This document shows, piece by piece, positions 13,223 to 21,451 of a DNA stretch of 34,958 nt; the first letter of the stretch is position 1, and the number at the start of each line of letters is the position of its first letter. Location of the stretch: positions 1 to 34,958 of IMG/VR virus record IMGVR_UViG_3300044644_000440. The stretch is one strand, 5' to 3'. The translations under genes and the position numbers were made by a program. Under the pieces are notes generated by a model that was not told the origin of the DNA, made no database searches, and was given only the letters and a program-made list of their open reading frames with translations. The DNA is from a virus.

Positions 13223-14064
13223 GGAAGTGTTAATCCGGTGCAGGTTTCCCAAAGTGTTTTTAAGTTTATGGTGAACGCTTCAGCGTTCGCCTGAGACATA
13301 CCTTCAGTCATTCCTGCGACACCGAGTCTAGCTGTGGCCGAAGTGTAGTTTCCAACCGTTCCATTGTTATTATGAGCAAACCAACACATCGGAATTGTTG
13401 AGTTTAATGCTGAACTTGTATTGGATTGATTTTGCGAAAGAAGAGTTGAACTTTGGCGTAAAATAACAAATCGGTTGGTGCTTGTGTCTCTCCCGAGGAA
13501 CTGGATTCCACGCTGATCACCTGCCGTGAAGATAGAGGTAAAAGAGCCTTGATTTGGACCAAAGAAAGAGAATCGAGAAGCTTCTGCCGCTCCACCTGAA
13601 AGCCTCGCTCTTGTGCCTCCATCAACATTTTGAGCGCCGAAATAAGAATTGCTGTTGACTAAAAGCAAAGAAGTTAACGCCGTGTAGAGCGCATAAACAC
13701 CTGTTCCATTCAACGTGCATCCTGCACCACCGGGACTAACATTTGACAGAAAATGCCCAGATGTTCCGTTTGTGGTTACATAGCCAGCCGTATGTGTCAC
13801 GCCACCCACGAAGCTGCCGCTTGTCAATCCAACCATGTCGATTGCGTTGGGTGATGCCACACCCCAGACTGGAAGATAAAGACGCTTCTGCATCGTCCAG
13901 CGTGATTCAGCCTTTTCAGTTTTCACAAAAGCATTGATCGCATTCCGTTGCGTTGCAGTAACGGTTGCCCCAGCCGCGACAACTGCGTCGATATATGACT
14001 TGGCATTTGGATCTAGTCCAGTAACGCCAATGCCATTAAGCATATTTCCAAGAGCGTATTTCAT
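13219..14064 (-). CDS. Putative tail fibre/minor structural protein
   Basis: A 281-aa protein. Residues about 20-70 (SYIDAVVAAGATVTATQRNA, then WTMQKRLYLPVWGVASPNAI) form an N-terminal region I associate with phage tail or appendage proteins. The rest is Gly/Ser/Thr/Asn-rich and beta-predicted, like a carbohydrate-binding or lectin-like domain. It may contact the host surface. The start shares its first base with the connector stop, and its own stop overlaps the next gene by 4 nt. Confidence 0.55.
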   Translation of the reverse strand: MKYALGNMLNGIGVTGLDPNAKSYIDAVVAAGATVTATQRNAINAFVKTEKAESRWTMQKRLYLPVWGVASPNAIDMVGLTSGSFVGGVTHTAGYVTTNGTSGHFLSNVSPGGAGCTLNGTGVYALYTALTSLLLVNSNSYFGAQNVDGGTRARLSGGAAEASRFSFFGPNQGSFTSIFTAGDQRGIQFLGRDTSTNRFVILRQSSTLLSQNQSNTSSALNSTIPMCWFAHNNNGTVGNYTSATARLGVAGMTEGMSQANAEAFTINLKTLWETCTGLTLP

Positions 14065-14678
14065 CAGTAGCGCATTTGCATGTTCGCGTTAGTAAAGATG
14101 CGGCTGGAAACTAGTCCGCTTGTATGGTTTTCGTCAAGTCGGATCAATTCTTCTTGCAGCAGCATATCCGCTTCCTGATCGGCAAGTGCAGACTTCTCTT
14201 GTTGTCCTTCAGCACGAAGGTAGTCAGAGTATGTCCCATGAGCCATGTATTGATACCACTCAGAAGGAATGGCGGATACTTCCGCGCCTGTGTCACCGTA
14301 AGTGTCAACAAGTTGTGCTTTGTAAGTAACAAACGCCTCAGTTGGATTCAAGTCGCCGCACACAAGTGTTGCCCCGCTGGACGTGACCATGATGTCATAC
14401 TCTTGAACTGACGACGCAATGTATGGAGCTTGCTTGTAAACACGCAAAAACGTGTCGATCGAGGAAAGCCCAGACTCTGAATATGGAATTACAGAGCTTG
14501 AAACAACACGCTCTTCGCCAATCTTGAGGAACCTTGTCCAGTAGTTGCTTGAACGGTAAGCCCTCAATGCGCGGCGGTTAATCAAAGCCTTGATTCGTGG
14601 AGTTTCAATAGACGCAAACACTACTCCGCAAAGTGCTTGGATAAGCGCAAACAATTCAGCGTATGTCTTGGTTTGCAT
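14064..14678 (-). CDS. Putative head-tail connector protein
   Basis: A 204-aa mainly helical protein with no enzymatic motif. It begins with a helix-rich YAELFALIQALCGVVFASIE segment, followed by TPRIKALINRRALRAYRSSN, and ends in a polar tail. Size, composition and position a few genes downstream of the capsid match adaptor or head-completion proteins in short-tailed phages. This is a context-based call. Confidence 0.45.
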   Translation of the reverse strand: MQTKTYAELFALIQALCGVVFASIETPRIKALINRRALRAYRSSNYWTRFLKIGEERVVSSSVIPYSESGLSSIDTFLRVYKQAPYIASSVQEYDIMVTSSGATLVCGDLNPTEAFVTYKAQLVDTYGDTGAEVSAIPSEWYQYMAHGTYSDYLRAEGQQEKSALADQEADMLLQEELIRLDENHTSGLVSSRIFTNANMQMRY

Positions 14679-14679
14679 A

Positions 14680-14958
14680 TTAAATGTTTCCTGCTCTCAG
14701 GTGTGACTGGGACTTGAAAAAATCACGGACAAATGAACGGTCGTCCCAACATTCGGAACCGTATTTGTTTGCAATGTTGAGATACTCGTATTGAGGAATA
14801 GCCCCGATTGGTTTACCCAACGTGGACTTGGCTTCCCTCATAGCCCTTGCTTCAGCAGCCGCTTCAATCTCGCGCTTGTTCTGGAGTGCTTCTTTGAACT
14901 TGCGCCCAGAGCATAACTCTTTGACCAGAGCGTCGGTAATAGCGTCTTCGCAAATCAT
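14680..14958 (-). CDS. Hypothetical protein (92 aa)
   Basis: A 92-aa protein with an Ala/Glu/Arg-rich helix in the middle (IEAAAEARAMREAK) and an aromatic C terminus (ECWDDRSFVRDFF). It is the first gene after a terminator-like hairpin and ends 1 nt before the connector-like gene. It may be a small head-tail joining protein, but there is no motif to support that. Confidence 0.55.
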   Translation of the reverse strand: MICEDAITDALVKELCSGRKFKEALQNKREIEAAAEARAMREAKSTLGKPIGAIPQYEYLNIANKYGSECWDDRSFVRDFFKSQSHLRAGNI

Positions 14959-14960
14959 TG

Positions 14961-15003
14961 GAAAGAAAAGGGAAGGGGCGACGTTTTAAGCCACCCCCTC
15001 CCC
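14961..15003 (-). terminator. Intrinsic terminator after capsid/decoration genes
   Basis: On the minus strand a G-rich arm GGGAGGGGG (15002-14994) pairs with CCCCTTCCC (14978-14970) with one mismatch around a 15-nt loop. A T-rich stretch TTTTCTTT (14969-14962) follows at once. This is a good rho-independent terminator in the 54-nt gap after the decoration-like gene. It would keep capsid mRNA high relative to the downstream connector genes. Confidence 0.7.
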
Positions 15004-15012
15004 AATTAGGAT

Positions 15013-15447
15013 TTAGGCATTTGAGGCAAGTGCGCCAAGATCAAGGATCGTGAGGCCAATGAACCACTCGCCCGCAGTAACGGTTCCAGTGAAGTTGCAT
15101 TCGATCAGGATCGGCACAGCGGAAGCCGTGTCATTGATGGCGTAACCAGCAGCCGTGTTAATAAGGACATCGCCCGTATTAAATGCAGCTTTGGTCAGGC
15201 CATCGAGGTCGAGTGCGTTGATGTAGTCATCTGGATCAGCACCAGTGGTTCCAACATCCAACGTCAAGTCAGTGGAGGTTCCAGCGGAAGTGACAAGCTC
15301 AAACACAGCAGCACCAGTCACAACGCCACCCGGAGGAAGCAAGGCAATGGTCTTTTGGACACCAGTGGTAAGAGATGTAATCTCGGCAGCGGTGAGTTTG
15401 TAAACGTCGGTGAACCCGTTGAATCGTTCTTGTTGTGCAACTTTCAT
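15013..15447 (-). CDS. Putative head decoration/minor capsid protein
   Basis: A 144-aa protein, Thr/Ala/Gly-rich and predicted all-beta, with no cysteine clusters (TDLTLDVGTTGADPDDYINA is typical). It is encoded 22 nt downstream of the major capsid gene and just before a terminator, so it should be made in large amounts with the capsid. That position and composition fit a capsid decoration or minor head protein. There is no family match I can name. Confidence 0.55.
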   Translation of the reverse strand: MKVAQQERFNGFTDVYKLTAAEITSLTTGVQKTIALLPPGGVVTGAAVFELVTSAGTSTDLTLDVGTTGADPDDYINALDLDGLTKAAFNTGDVLINTAAGYAINDTASAVPILIECNFTGTVTAGEWFIGLTILDLGALASNA

Positions 15448-15469
15448 ATATTTATTTTATGATTAAGGA

Positions 15470-16465
15470 TTAGTAAGCAATCTTGCCGTGCGCCTGCGGG
15501 TGCTTGACGCAGAGAGTGCCAGCAACGTCAACGTAGCCACGCTCGCCGCCACCTTGGTTCTCAAGACGAGTGCCGCCCATTGGGATCAGGGTGTTAAAGC
15601 CAAGATACTTAGGGTTAAGGACGTAACCAACGTTGGTCGATGCGGTTGGCATACAGCTTGGGTTGCCGTTGATGATCTTCACGATACCGAAGTCGGAATC
15701 ATAGAGGTTAACCGAAAGCGTGATTGCCTTGCTGGTCGCGTCTTGATTGACATGGTAGGTAACGCCAGCACTCGCAGGTTGAGCGCGGGTGAAGCCGCTG
15801 ATAACTTGGCGAAGAGCCGTGTTGGCAACGAGCGTCAGGCTGTTCATTTCGCCATTCTTACTGAAGATCGAACCCAACATGGTGTTGAAGGTCGACTCGG
15901 TAACAGTGGCCGCAAGGATCGAACCGGAAGGGGTGCGATAATCAGCAGGAACAGCATTGGTGGCTTGGGCGGTGGACTGAATCCACTTGCCAAGGCCGCG
16001 CATACCGTAAGGAGTGCCAGCACCGTTTTCGACAGTCATTTCGTTGTCGGAAGCAATGGTAGCTTCGATGTCACGCTTGATTTCACGCATCGACTTTGCT
16101 TCGGCTTGAGCGACGTTGGCAGGACCAACGCTGGTAACAGCTTGTTGCAGGTTCGACACAAGGTAATCGCGGCGCATCAGTTGGATGTAGTTACCCAGAC
16201 GAGCGCGGTCAGCAAACTTGTCGCTGAACGAGGTAACGTCGGAACCTTCGGAAATACCAGTCGTAACTGGGGATGCGAGGGAATCAACGGTCCACTCGGT
16301 GAACGTCGAAGCGGCCTTGCCTTTGGAGCAAAGCGACAGGATTGGGGTTTCTTCTGGAGCAAGGATAGCAAGTTCGTTGCTGAGATCCTCACGGTTGGAG
16401 ATTGCGGAACCCTTGCCAGTTTTGGCTTGGGGCGCATTTGGTTGATAAGTAGCACTAATTGGCAT
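15470..16465 (-). CDS. Major capsid protein (SU10 MCP/DUF5309-like)
   Basis: A 331-aa protein that resembles the SU10 major capsid family (DUF5309), an HK97-fold capsid. Indicative segments are TPILSLCSKGKAASTFTEW (about 41-60), DKFADRARLGNYIQLMRRDY (about 82-101), a long spine-like helix with AEAKSMREIKRDIEATIASD, and a Gly-rich C-terminal GGTRLENQGGGERGYVDVAG. Length is normal for the family. The scaffold gene is immediately upstream and the decoration-like gene downstream. The ATG follows an A/T-rich leader without a Shine-Dalgarno sequence. Confidence 0.75.
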   Translation of the reverse strand: MPISATYQPNAPQAKTGKGSAISNREDLSNELAILAPEETPILSLCSKGKAASTFTEWTVDSLASPVTTGISEGSDVTSFSDKFADRARLGNYIQLMRRDYLVSNLQQAVTSVGPANVAQAEAKSMREIKRDIEATIASDNEMTVENGAGTPYGMRGLGKWIQSTAQATNAVPADYRTPSGSILAATVTESTFNTMLGSIFSKNGEMNSLTLVANTALRQVISGFTRAQPASAGVTYHVNQDATSKAITLSVNLYDSDFGIVKIINGNPSCMPTASTNVGYVLNPKYLGFNTLIPMGGTRLENQGGGERGYVDVAGTLCVKHPQAHGKIAY

Positions 16466-16484
16466 GATATTTGATATTTAGAAG

Positions 16485-17519
16485 TTATTTGAATTTAGCG
16501 ATTCTGGCAGCAATCCATTCTTCCGGGCTACCACTTCTTTCAAAGCGGTTATACGCATCTCCTACCTTAGCCTTTGCGGGGGAAGAAGACTTCGCTGCAC
16601 CAGCACCGTATGGGGTCGAAGATGGATTTACCTTCAACTTACTTCCCATCGCTGATTGCGTCTTGATCTTCTTGTTTCCGTAAATGGAACGAGAGGCGTG
16701 AGCCAAGATGTATTCAATTTGGAATCCGATTTCTGGGACTTGCGCTTTAATGCGGTCGATCAACGGGTCCGACACCAGGGCCTTGTAGCTTTTCCCAATC
16801 TCGGACTCTTCGTCTTGGATCTCGGGAACTTCACTCTTAGCTGCCTCTGAATACTGCTTGGACATCTCCTCATACTGAGCAATCTTAATAAGATGCTGTT
16901 GCTGGGCGGGGATGTATTTGGTCAGTGCTTCTCGGGCATTCCGGTTTGCTTTCCGAATTTGCTTTTTACTGAACTCTTTGTCGCCAACTACGATGATATC
17001 GTCAGGACCATAATCTTCATGTTCCTCTAGGATTTCATCAGTAGTCTCAAGCGTCCGTTCAAGCTCGTCATACTTTCCTTTGAGTGCTTCAAACGAAGCA
17101 ACTTCTCGGAAAGGATTCTCGTCTTGAGGGACAACTTTGGCTTGTGACTGAGGCTGCGATTGAATCTTTTCCTCAAGGGCTTTTTTCTGCGCCGTCAATT
17201 CCCCAATTCGTTGGAGGAGGCGAGACTTACCCTTTTTGGCTAAAGATTGAATCTGCTCAGTCGTAAGAGACAGCAGGTCAATTTCGGACTCTTCTTCGGC
17301 TTCCTCCTCGGATTCATCTTCGGTTTCTTCTTCCGATTCTGGCGACTCCTCGTCTTCTAGACTGGCAGGCTCTTCGTCAGCTTCGGCAGATTCCTCAGAC
17401 TCTTCTTCGGGTTCTTCCTCTGGAGAGGTTTGGCGGGCCACACGTTGAGCTACAAGCTCCTCGAATGACAAATTAGACACCGATTCAATAGCTTCGGCGG
17501 TAGCTTCTGGATTACTCAT
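16485..17519 (-). CDS. Capsid scaffolding protein
   Basis: A 344-aa acidic protein. Residues about 30-80 are almost only Glu, Ser, Asp and Pro, and a coiled coil follows (about 100-125, LLQRIGELTAQKKALEEKIQ). A helical middle and a basic C terminus (WIAARIAKFK) complete it. An acidic disordered N terminus, a coiled coil and a basic capsid-binding tail just upstream of the capsid gene are the usual design of phage scaffolds. No protease fold is visible, so the scaffold is probably recycled or cut by another protease. Confidence 0.7.
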   Translation of the reverse strand: MSNPEATAEAIESVSNLSFEELVAQRVARQTSPEEEPEEESEESAEADEEPASLEDEESPESEEETEDESEEEAEEESEIDLLSLTTEQIQSLAKKGKSRLLQRIGELTAQKKALEEKIQSQPQSQAKVVPQDENPFREVASFEALKGKYDELERTLETTDEILEEHEDYGPDDIIVVGDKEFSKKQIRKANRNAREALTKYIPAQQQHLIKIAQYEEMSKQYSEAAKSEVPEIQDEESEIGKSYKALVSDPLIDRIKAQVPEIGFQIEYILAHASRSIYGNKKIKTQSAMGSKLKVNPSSTPYGAGAAKSSSPAKAKVGDAYNRFERSGSPEEWIAARIAKFK

Positions 17520-17697
17520 AATGTTTGTTTAGAACGCCATTTACGCTCGGCGGTGCGTGTTCGTGAAGAATCAACACTATAATCATTAGTATGTCAAGCA
17601 GTTTAGTAAGGTATGAAAACAACGTCAAAATATCAAAGTTTTTACTTGAAACATCTTGCTTTGAGTGCATCTTGTCCCCGCACACCAACACACAGCA
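17520..17697. promoter_or_regulatory. Divergent promoter region
   Basis: This 178-nt gap separates the minus-strand scaffold gene from a plus-strand gene. For the plus strand, TTGAAA (17646-17651) lies upstream of CTTGTCCCCGCAC (17671-17683). For the minus strand, TTGACA (17601-17596) is followed by A/T-rich sequence. Transcription of both sides should start here, since the flanking genes diverge, but no strong -10 can be named. Confidence 0.4.
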
Positions 17698-18066
17698 ATG
17701 AAAGCAAAAACAAAAAAGAAAGTCCTGAGCCGTCACGAAAAAATTGATTTGGCCATTGAAGCCATGAATCGCGCTATGAGCCAATTTGAACAGACTGGTT
17801 TTTCACTTACCTCGGAAGACCTTGGTCCGCTTTACGTTGCTTACAGCGACGAGGATGACGCATTATACATCTCGGCTAGAAATATAGAAGAAGGGTGGGT
17901 TTTGTCGTTCAATGATCTTACCAACCAACTTGTTTACGGGTTGGAAAATAGCGATAACGATCATGACGATCTTGTTAATTTCTCAGCATTACTAGTAGCG
18001 AATTTGCGTAAAGTGGCGGACGATATCGAACGTCGCATTAAGGATTTTGCAAATGAATTACAGTAA
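17698..18066 (+). CDS. Hypothetical plus-strand protein in late arm (122 aa)
   Basis: A 122-aa protein with a Lys-rich N terminus (MKAKTKKKVLSRHEK), an acidic beta/alpha middle (LYVAYSDEDDALYISARNIE) and a C-terminal helix (LRKVADDIERRIKDFANEL). It is transcribed against the surrounding structural genes, so it must have its own promoter and is a moron-like insertion candidate. The ATG at 17698 is preferred because upstream residues are non-conserved-looking and the leader (CACCAACACACAGCA) is typical. The function is unknown. Confidence 0.6.
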   Translation: MKAKTKKKVLSRHEKIDLAIEAMNRAMSQFEQTGFSLTSEDLGPLYVAYSDEDDALYISARNIEEGWVLSFNDLTNQLVYGLENSDNDHDDLVNFSALLVANLRKVADDIERRIKDFANELQ

Positions 18067-18076
18067 GGGCTAAACT

Positions 18077-18253
18077 ATGAACGATTTAAGACCCGCTAAA
18101 ACAGGATGGGAGAGGCTTGGTCGAATGACTAAGCACGAACTTATCCATGAAATCAAACGTCTTGACGAGGTCATCTGCGTTGCGGCTCGTAGGCTTGACG
18201 CGCACAAAAAAGAGGCCGCAGGGAAAACGAAAACCCTACGACCTCTAGTATGA
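18077..18253 (+). CDS. Small basic plus-strand protein (58 aa)
   Basis: A 58-aa basic helical protein (MTKHELIHEIKRLDEVICVA in the middle, AHKKEAAGKTKTLR near the end) encoded 10 nt after the 122-aa gene and in the same direction. The two form a small plus-strand unit inside the leftward arm. There is no motif of known function; a DNA-binding role is possible from charge alone. Confidence 0.5.
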   Translation: MNDLRPAKTGWERLGRMTKHELIHEIKRLDEVICVAARRLDAHKKEAAGKTKTLRPLV

Positions 18254-18296
18254 CACAAACCACAAAACACGCATTAGCGCACGGCAACTAAAACAC

Positions 18297-18330
18297 GAAG
18301 TTGAAAACTATGTCAACTATTTTCAACTTC
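18297..18330. terminator. Perfect 11-bp dyad between converging genes
   Basis: GAAGTTGAAAA (18297-18307) and TTTTCAACTTC (18320-18330) form a perfect 11-bp inverted repeat with a 12-nt loop. It lies exactly where the plus-strand pair (ending 18253) meets the minus-strand genes (stop at 18313) and spans that stop codon. The symmetry suggests a bidirectional terminator. The stem is A/T-rich and the T-run is weak. Confidence 0.55.
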
Positions 18331-18528
18331 CAGCAACGACAGCAACTCGTCCAGTGTGGAAACACTTCCGACGATTTTCATAACTTCGTTAGGCTCAACG
18401 CATTGGCGAAGGTCAGCAAAGAAACGCTCACGCTCGTCTCGGACAAATTGCACGATAGCCTTGAACTCGTCACGATCAGAGAGGGATTCAACAGCTTGTT
18501 GGATGGTTGGCTTAGGTAGTGGGGTCAT
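18313..18528 (-). CDS. Conserved small phage protein (71 aa)
   Basis: A 71-aa protein with the segments AVESLSDRDEFKAIVQFVRD (about 12-31), RERFFADLRQ and VMKIVGSVSTLDELLSLL, which resemble a small protein often found near portal genes in environmental podovirus-like genomes. No function is known. It lies between the basic-protein cluster and the plus-strand island. An open frame on the other strand covers much of it but lacks family features. Confidence 0.65.
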   Translation of the reverse strand: MTPLPKPTIQQAVESLSDRDEFKAIVQFVRDERERFFADLRQCVEPNEVMKIVGSVSTLDELLSLLEVENS

Positions 18529-18532
18529 ATTA

Positions 18533-18718
18533 TTACTTACGCTTTTTGATTCCAGCTTCGGACATTGCGATTGCGACCGCTTGTTTCCGATTTTTCGCCA
18601 ATGGGGCCTTCTTTGGTCCTTTAGGATTCACTCCTGCATGAAGAGTCCCAGCCTTATATTCACCCATGACTTTCGCCACTTTGGCCTGTTTAGCGGCTTT
18701 TGTTTTTGGCTTTTTCAT
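18533..18718 (-). CDS. Small Lys-rich protein, DUF6496-like
   Basis: A 61-aa very basic protein. KVAKVMGEYKAGTLHAG (about 13-29) and KNRKQAVAIAMSEAGIKK (about 42-59) match small bacterial and phage proteins I associate with DUF6496. It probably binds nucleic acid or acidic proteins by charge. It is the middle one of three basic genes between portal and scaffold, so it may be packaged or help assembly (inference). Confidence 0.65.
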   Translation of the reverse strand: MKKPKTKAAKQAKVAKVMGEYKAGTLHAGVNPKGPKKAPLAKNRKQAVAIAMSEAGIKKRK

Positions 18719-18721
18719 AGA

Positions 18722-18853
18722 CTACTTGCGTTTAGCTTTTTTCTTAGGCATGCGGCCCATCTTGATTTCAATCTCGACGTAGCCCTTGCCTTTTTTGCCT
18801 TTGCCGTATTCTTTTTCTTCCTTGTGGCCGCAGCCATTTGATTTGTTTTTCAT
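18722..18853 (-). CDS. Small Lys/Gly-rich protein (43 aa)
   Basis: A 43-aa protein with about one third Lys (MKNKSNGCGHKEEKEYGKGK at the start, PKKKAKRK at the end) and a single strand-like YVEIEIKMG in the middle. It fills the gap between two other basic genes in the same direction with spacings of 3-4 nt, which supports it. The function is unknown; nucleic acid binding is plausible from charge. Confidence 0.5.
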   Translation of the reverse strand: MKNKSNGCGHKEEKEYGKGKKGKGYVEIEIKMGRMPKKKAKRK

Positions 18854-18857
18854 AGAG

Positions 18858-19100
18858 TTACTTCATTGATTTGCTTCCGCTACAACGCCATTTTTTACGA
18901 GACAGGCTGTTTGGTGAGTTCTTGTCGCTACGCCAGTCGCCTTTGATAGCATTGGATCGAGCGCAATAAGCATCGCCCTTAGCTGTTCCCGGACGAATCC
19001 TGTCACCACCGTCTGCGGCTTTACCAGCCTGCCCATACTTGACGGTCTTCTTGCGACCAGTGGAGGGATTGGTAACGACCTTCTTGAATCGCTTTTCCAT
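18858..19100 (-). CDS. Small basic protein, possibly DUF6321-like
   Basis: An 80-aa basic protein with RPGTAKGDAYCARSNAIKGD (about 36-55) and SPNSLSRKKWRCSGSKSMK at the C terminus. These phrases recur in a small family seen in phages and cyanobacteria, tentatively DUF6321. Its function is unknown. The ATG shares a base with the portal stop (TAATG), so it is translated after the portal. Confidence 0.6.
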   Translation of the reverse strand: MEKRFKKVVTNPSTGRKKTVKYGQAGKAADGGDRIRPGTAKGDAYCARSNAIKGDWRSDKNSPNSLSRKKWRCSGSKSMK

Positions 19101-21166
19101 TATTGTTGCATCCCTTGGGTAGTCACGCCGCCCATTTGAGCGGGGTTAGTTCCGATACGACCGATCTCAGCATTCTGCATCTGTTGCATCTGGAATTGAT
19201 ATTGCTCCATGTACTTCTGCAAGCGACCACCAAACGCTTCGTCGGACTGTGCGCGTTGCATGATGTCCGGTTGCTGGACATACGCTTGCACCATCTGCAT
19301 GGCGATCTGTGCGCCGTTTGGTTGTGCCGGAACCTCGATACCAGCAAAGATCTTCGCAAGGTCGTCAGTGACGTTCTTGGCGACCTTTTGCTGGGCCTCC
19401 TCGACGGGTTGCAGAACGTAGTCCGCAAAGATCGGGTTGATGCTCGATGCGGTGAACTCAAGGAGTTTGTTGACATCTAGAACGCCATTGCGATCAAGTT
19501 GAACAAGCGATACCATGTTCTTGAGTTGCGTCTCCGCAGTCTCTGGGTCAGTGGTCAACGAGTCAAAGGACACCGTAATGCTAAAGTTTTCGTCGGGGCT
19601 ACCCTTGGTCATCGTTTGAGGATTCGGGTTGCCAGTGACTTGGAAGAAAACCTCGTCCGGTCCCATGCGCTGATACAGCTTCCACGCCATCGTCAATACG
19701 TCGCGGACATGATCGAGGAACTTGCCAATGTAGAACTGTTGACGAGCAGCCGTGAGTGGGTTCGTAAGATCAAGCCCGACAGCGCGGTCTGCTTGCGCTC
19801 GCATAGACATCTCTGATTCAATGGAACCTTGGTCCATTTGCGGAACTGGCCCCCAAGCAATCTCGCCAAGACGACGATAAGGAACGCGACGGCCCGGACC
19901 CCAATCGGAAGGAGGACGGCCAGCAGGATGCATCAGCGGCGGCAAGGTAGCCAACGAAGCGCGGTCGATCCGGCTGTCACGCTCGGTCTTGATCTGCATC
20001 TGCGGACCACGGAGAATGTCGGAGAACGTCTGCACTTCATACATCCGCTTCTGGTCATTCGCCAGTCGAGTCACAACAAACGGGTAGTCATCGTATCCAT
20101 TGAGAAGCTCATGCTTTGCATAGCCATCAGTAGTGGGATGGAATACGGTGCAGTAGATGCCCTCGGAACCATCCTCCTCGTCGATCAGACGCTGGTAGCC
20201 ATAGACCACCATAACAAGGTCATTGTCATCAGTGATAGGCAGACGCGTAACGGTTTTTACGCTCTCGCCGTCGAGATACATGGAGTCTTTCCCGCGAAGG
20301 TTGGAGATAGCGTGATCGACCCACTTCCTGTCCCATCCCTCATTGGTAACTTTTTTCTCAAGCTCCTGAGCAGTCAGGAACGTGCGCCAAAAGATGTATG
20401 GAGCGCGTTGAGGGTCGGAAACATACGGAGGGAAGATTACTTCTCCATCCGGGGCGCACGAATAAACAATCGGGCAATCAACGGTTTGACGAGGGAGTGG
20501 GATTTCAGCCATCCCAGTCTTCCGCATATCTCGGATCGCCTTCTTAGCGCGTTTGTTCGACAGGTCGGGGAATCCTTGTTGGATCAACCCCGTGAGCATC
20601 TCGTCATCGTTCCCATCAATAATAAGGTTCGCTAGATCAGGGGATTGTTGGGCAATTTGGTCGATGGTGACTTGTTGCAGATATGTTCTTTTTTCTCGTT
20701 TCCATCCAACATAGGATACCATAATCCCCTTCTCTAGCAAATAGTTCGCACCCAACTCCATCTGGTTCTTGAAGTCAGGAATATAGGTTGAGCGCATCCA
20801 CTTGAGGAACGACGACACAACAGAAGCTCGCGGCATTGATGCCATAGACGTTGGAAACGCCTTGATGTGGCTGCGCTGAAGGGCTTGGTCGAACAGAGAC
20901 ACATACATATCAATCCGCTCGCCAACCACGTTAACCTCTTGATCTGAAGCACCTTGCCACGGGAATGCGTTTGCTCCGTTCTTGCGAAGATCGTCAGACT
21001 TGCCGTCCCAGATATTGCGCCGATCATTATATGACCTCAAGCAAGACTCAAAATAGTATTCAAGATCAATCAGGCAAGTATCATACGCATCAGTTAACGC
21101 ATTAACGTCTGGCTCTTTGTCAGCGTAAATAAGGGATTCGTCCTCTAGTTCTAGTGATTCAGTCAT
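19100..21166 (-). CDS. Portal protein
   Basis: A 688-aa protein, the size of portals in short-tailed phages. The N-terminal half carries ANAFPWQGASDQEVNVVGERI and a long wing region. The central part has FSDILRGPQMQIKTERDSRI and GRPPSDWGPGRRVPYRRLG, and a C-terminal Gln-rich tail (QMQQMQNAEIGRIG) resembles the barrel or crown of P22-like portals. Twelve copies would form the DNA channel. The start at 21166 overlaps the upstream stop (ATGA); a longer reading would overlap that gene more. Position after the terminase genes supports the call. Confidence 0.75.
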   Translation of the reverse strand: MTESLELEDESLIYADKEPDVNALTDAYDTCLIDLEYYFESCLRSYNDRRNIWDGKSDDLRKNGANAFPWQGASDQEVNVVGERIDMYVSLFDQALQRSHIKAFPTSMASMPRASVVSSFLKWMRSTYIPDFKNQMELGANYLLEKGIMVSYVGWKREKRTYLQQVTIDQIAQQSPDLANLIIDGNDDEMLTGLIQQGFPDLSNKRAKKAIRDMRKTGMAEIPLPRQTVDCPIVYSCAPDGEVIFPPYVSDPQRAPYIFWRTFLTAQELEKKVTNEGWDRKWVDHAISNLRGKDSMYLDGESVKTVTRLPITDDNDLVMVVYGYQRLIDEEDGSEGIYCTVFHPTTDGYAKHELLNGYDDYPFVVTRLANDQKRMYEVQTFSDILRGPQMQIKTERDSRIDRASLATLPPLMHPAGRPPSDWGPGRRVPYRRLGEIAWGPVPQMDQGSIESEMSMRAQADRAVGLDLTNPLTAARQQFYIGKFLDHVRDVLTMAWKLYQRMGPDEVFFQVTGNPNPQTMTKGSPDENFSITVSFDSLTTDPETAETQLKNMVSLVQLDRNGVLDVNKLLEFTASSINPIFADYVLQPVEEAQQKVAKNVTDDLAKIFAGIEVPAQPNGAQIAMQMVQAYVQQPDIMQRAQSDEAFGGRLQKYMEQYQFQMQQMQNAEIGRIGTNPAQMGGVTTQGMQQ

Positions 21167-21450
21167 GATGCGTATTCGTAAAAGTCTTCGGGGTCGGCAG
21201 ATACTAAGCACACTTTGATGCGTTTGCCAACAAGTTTATTTGATAGGCGGGAAGGGCATTTTACCGGAACCGCTAGCCCATCCATGCGGACGATAACCCA
21301 GCTTGGGTTGTTGCAGACACGCATAACAATGAAATCATCATCAATTTGCTGCTCGATAAGGCTATCAAGACTGCATGGTGACTCGTCAATAATTAGCGTT
21401 TTCTTTGCAGGTCGCCCCCGTTTCGCTGCTTTAGCTGCTTGTTTTTTCAT
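21163..21450 (-). CDS. Small protein with AT-hook-like motif (95 aa)
   Basis: A 95-aa protein beginning MKKQAAKAAKRGRPAKK. The KRGRPAKK core is an AT-hook-like minor-groove motif. The rest is a compact alpha/beta part with WVIVRMDGLAVPV and a C-terminal acidic end. The ATG follows GGAGG at the end of the large terminase gene with a 1-nt gap, and its stop overlaps the portal start. It could help terminase or portal handle DNA (inference). Confidence 0.6.
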   Translation of the reverse strand: MKKQAAKAAKRGRPAKKTLIIDESPCSLDSLIEQQIDDDFIVMRVCNNPSWVIVRMDGLAVPVKCPSRLSNKLVGKRIKVCLVSADPEDFYEYAS

Positions 21451-21451
21451 A

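Noticed and set aside
15488-16474. 328-aa open frame on the plus strand opposite the capsid gene
   Set aside because: The opposite strand encodes a recognisable major capsid protein; this frame shows no family features.
19829-20635. 268-aa open frame on the plus strand opposite the portal gene
   Set aside because: No motif; explained as an antisense shadow of the portal, unlike the HNH gene in the intein, which has clear catalytic motifs.
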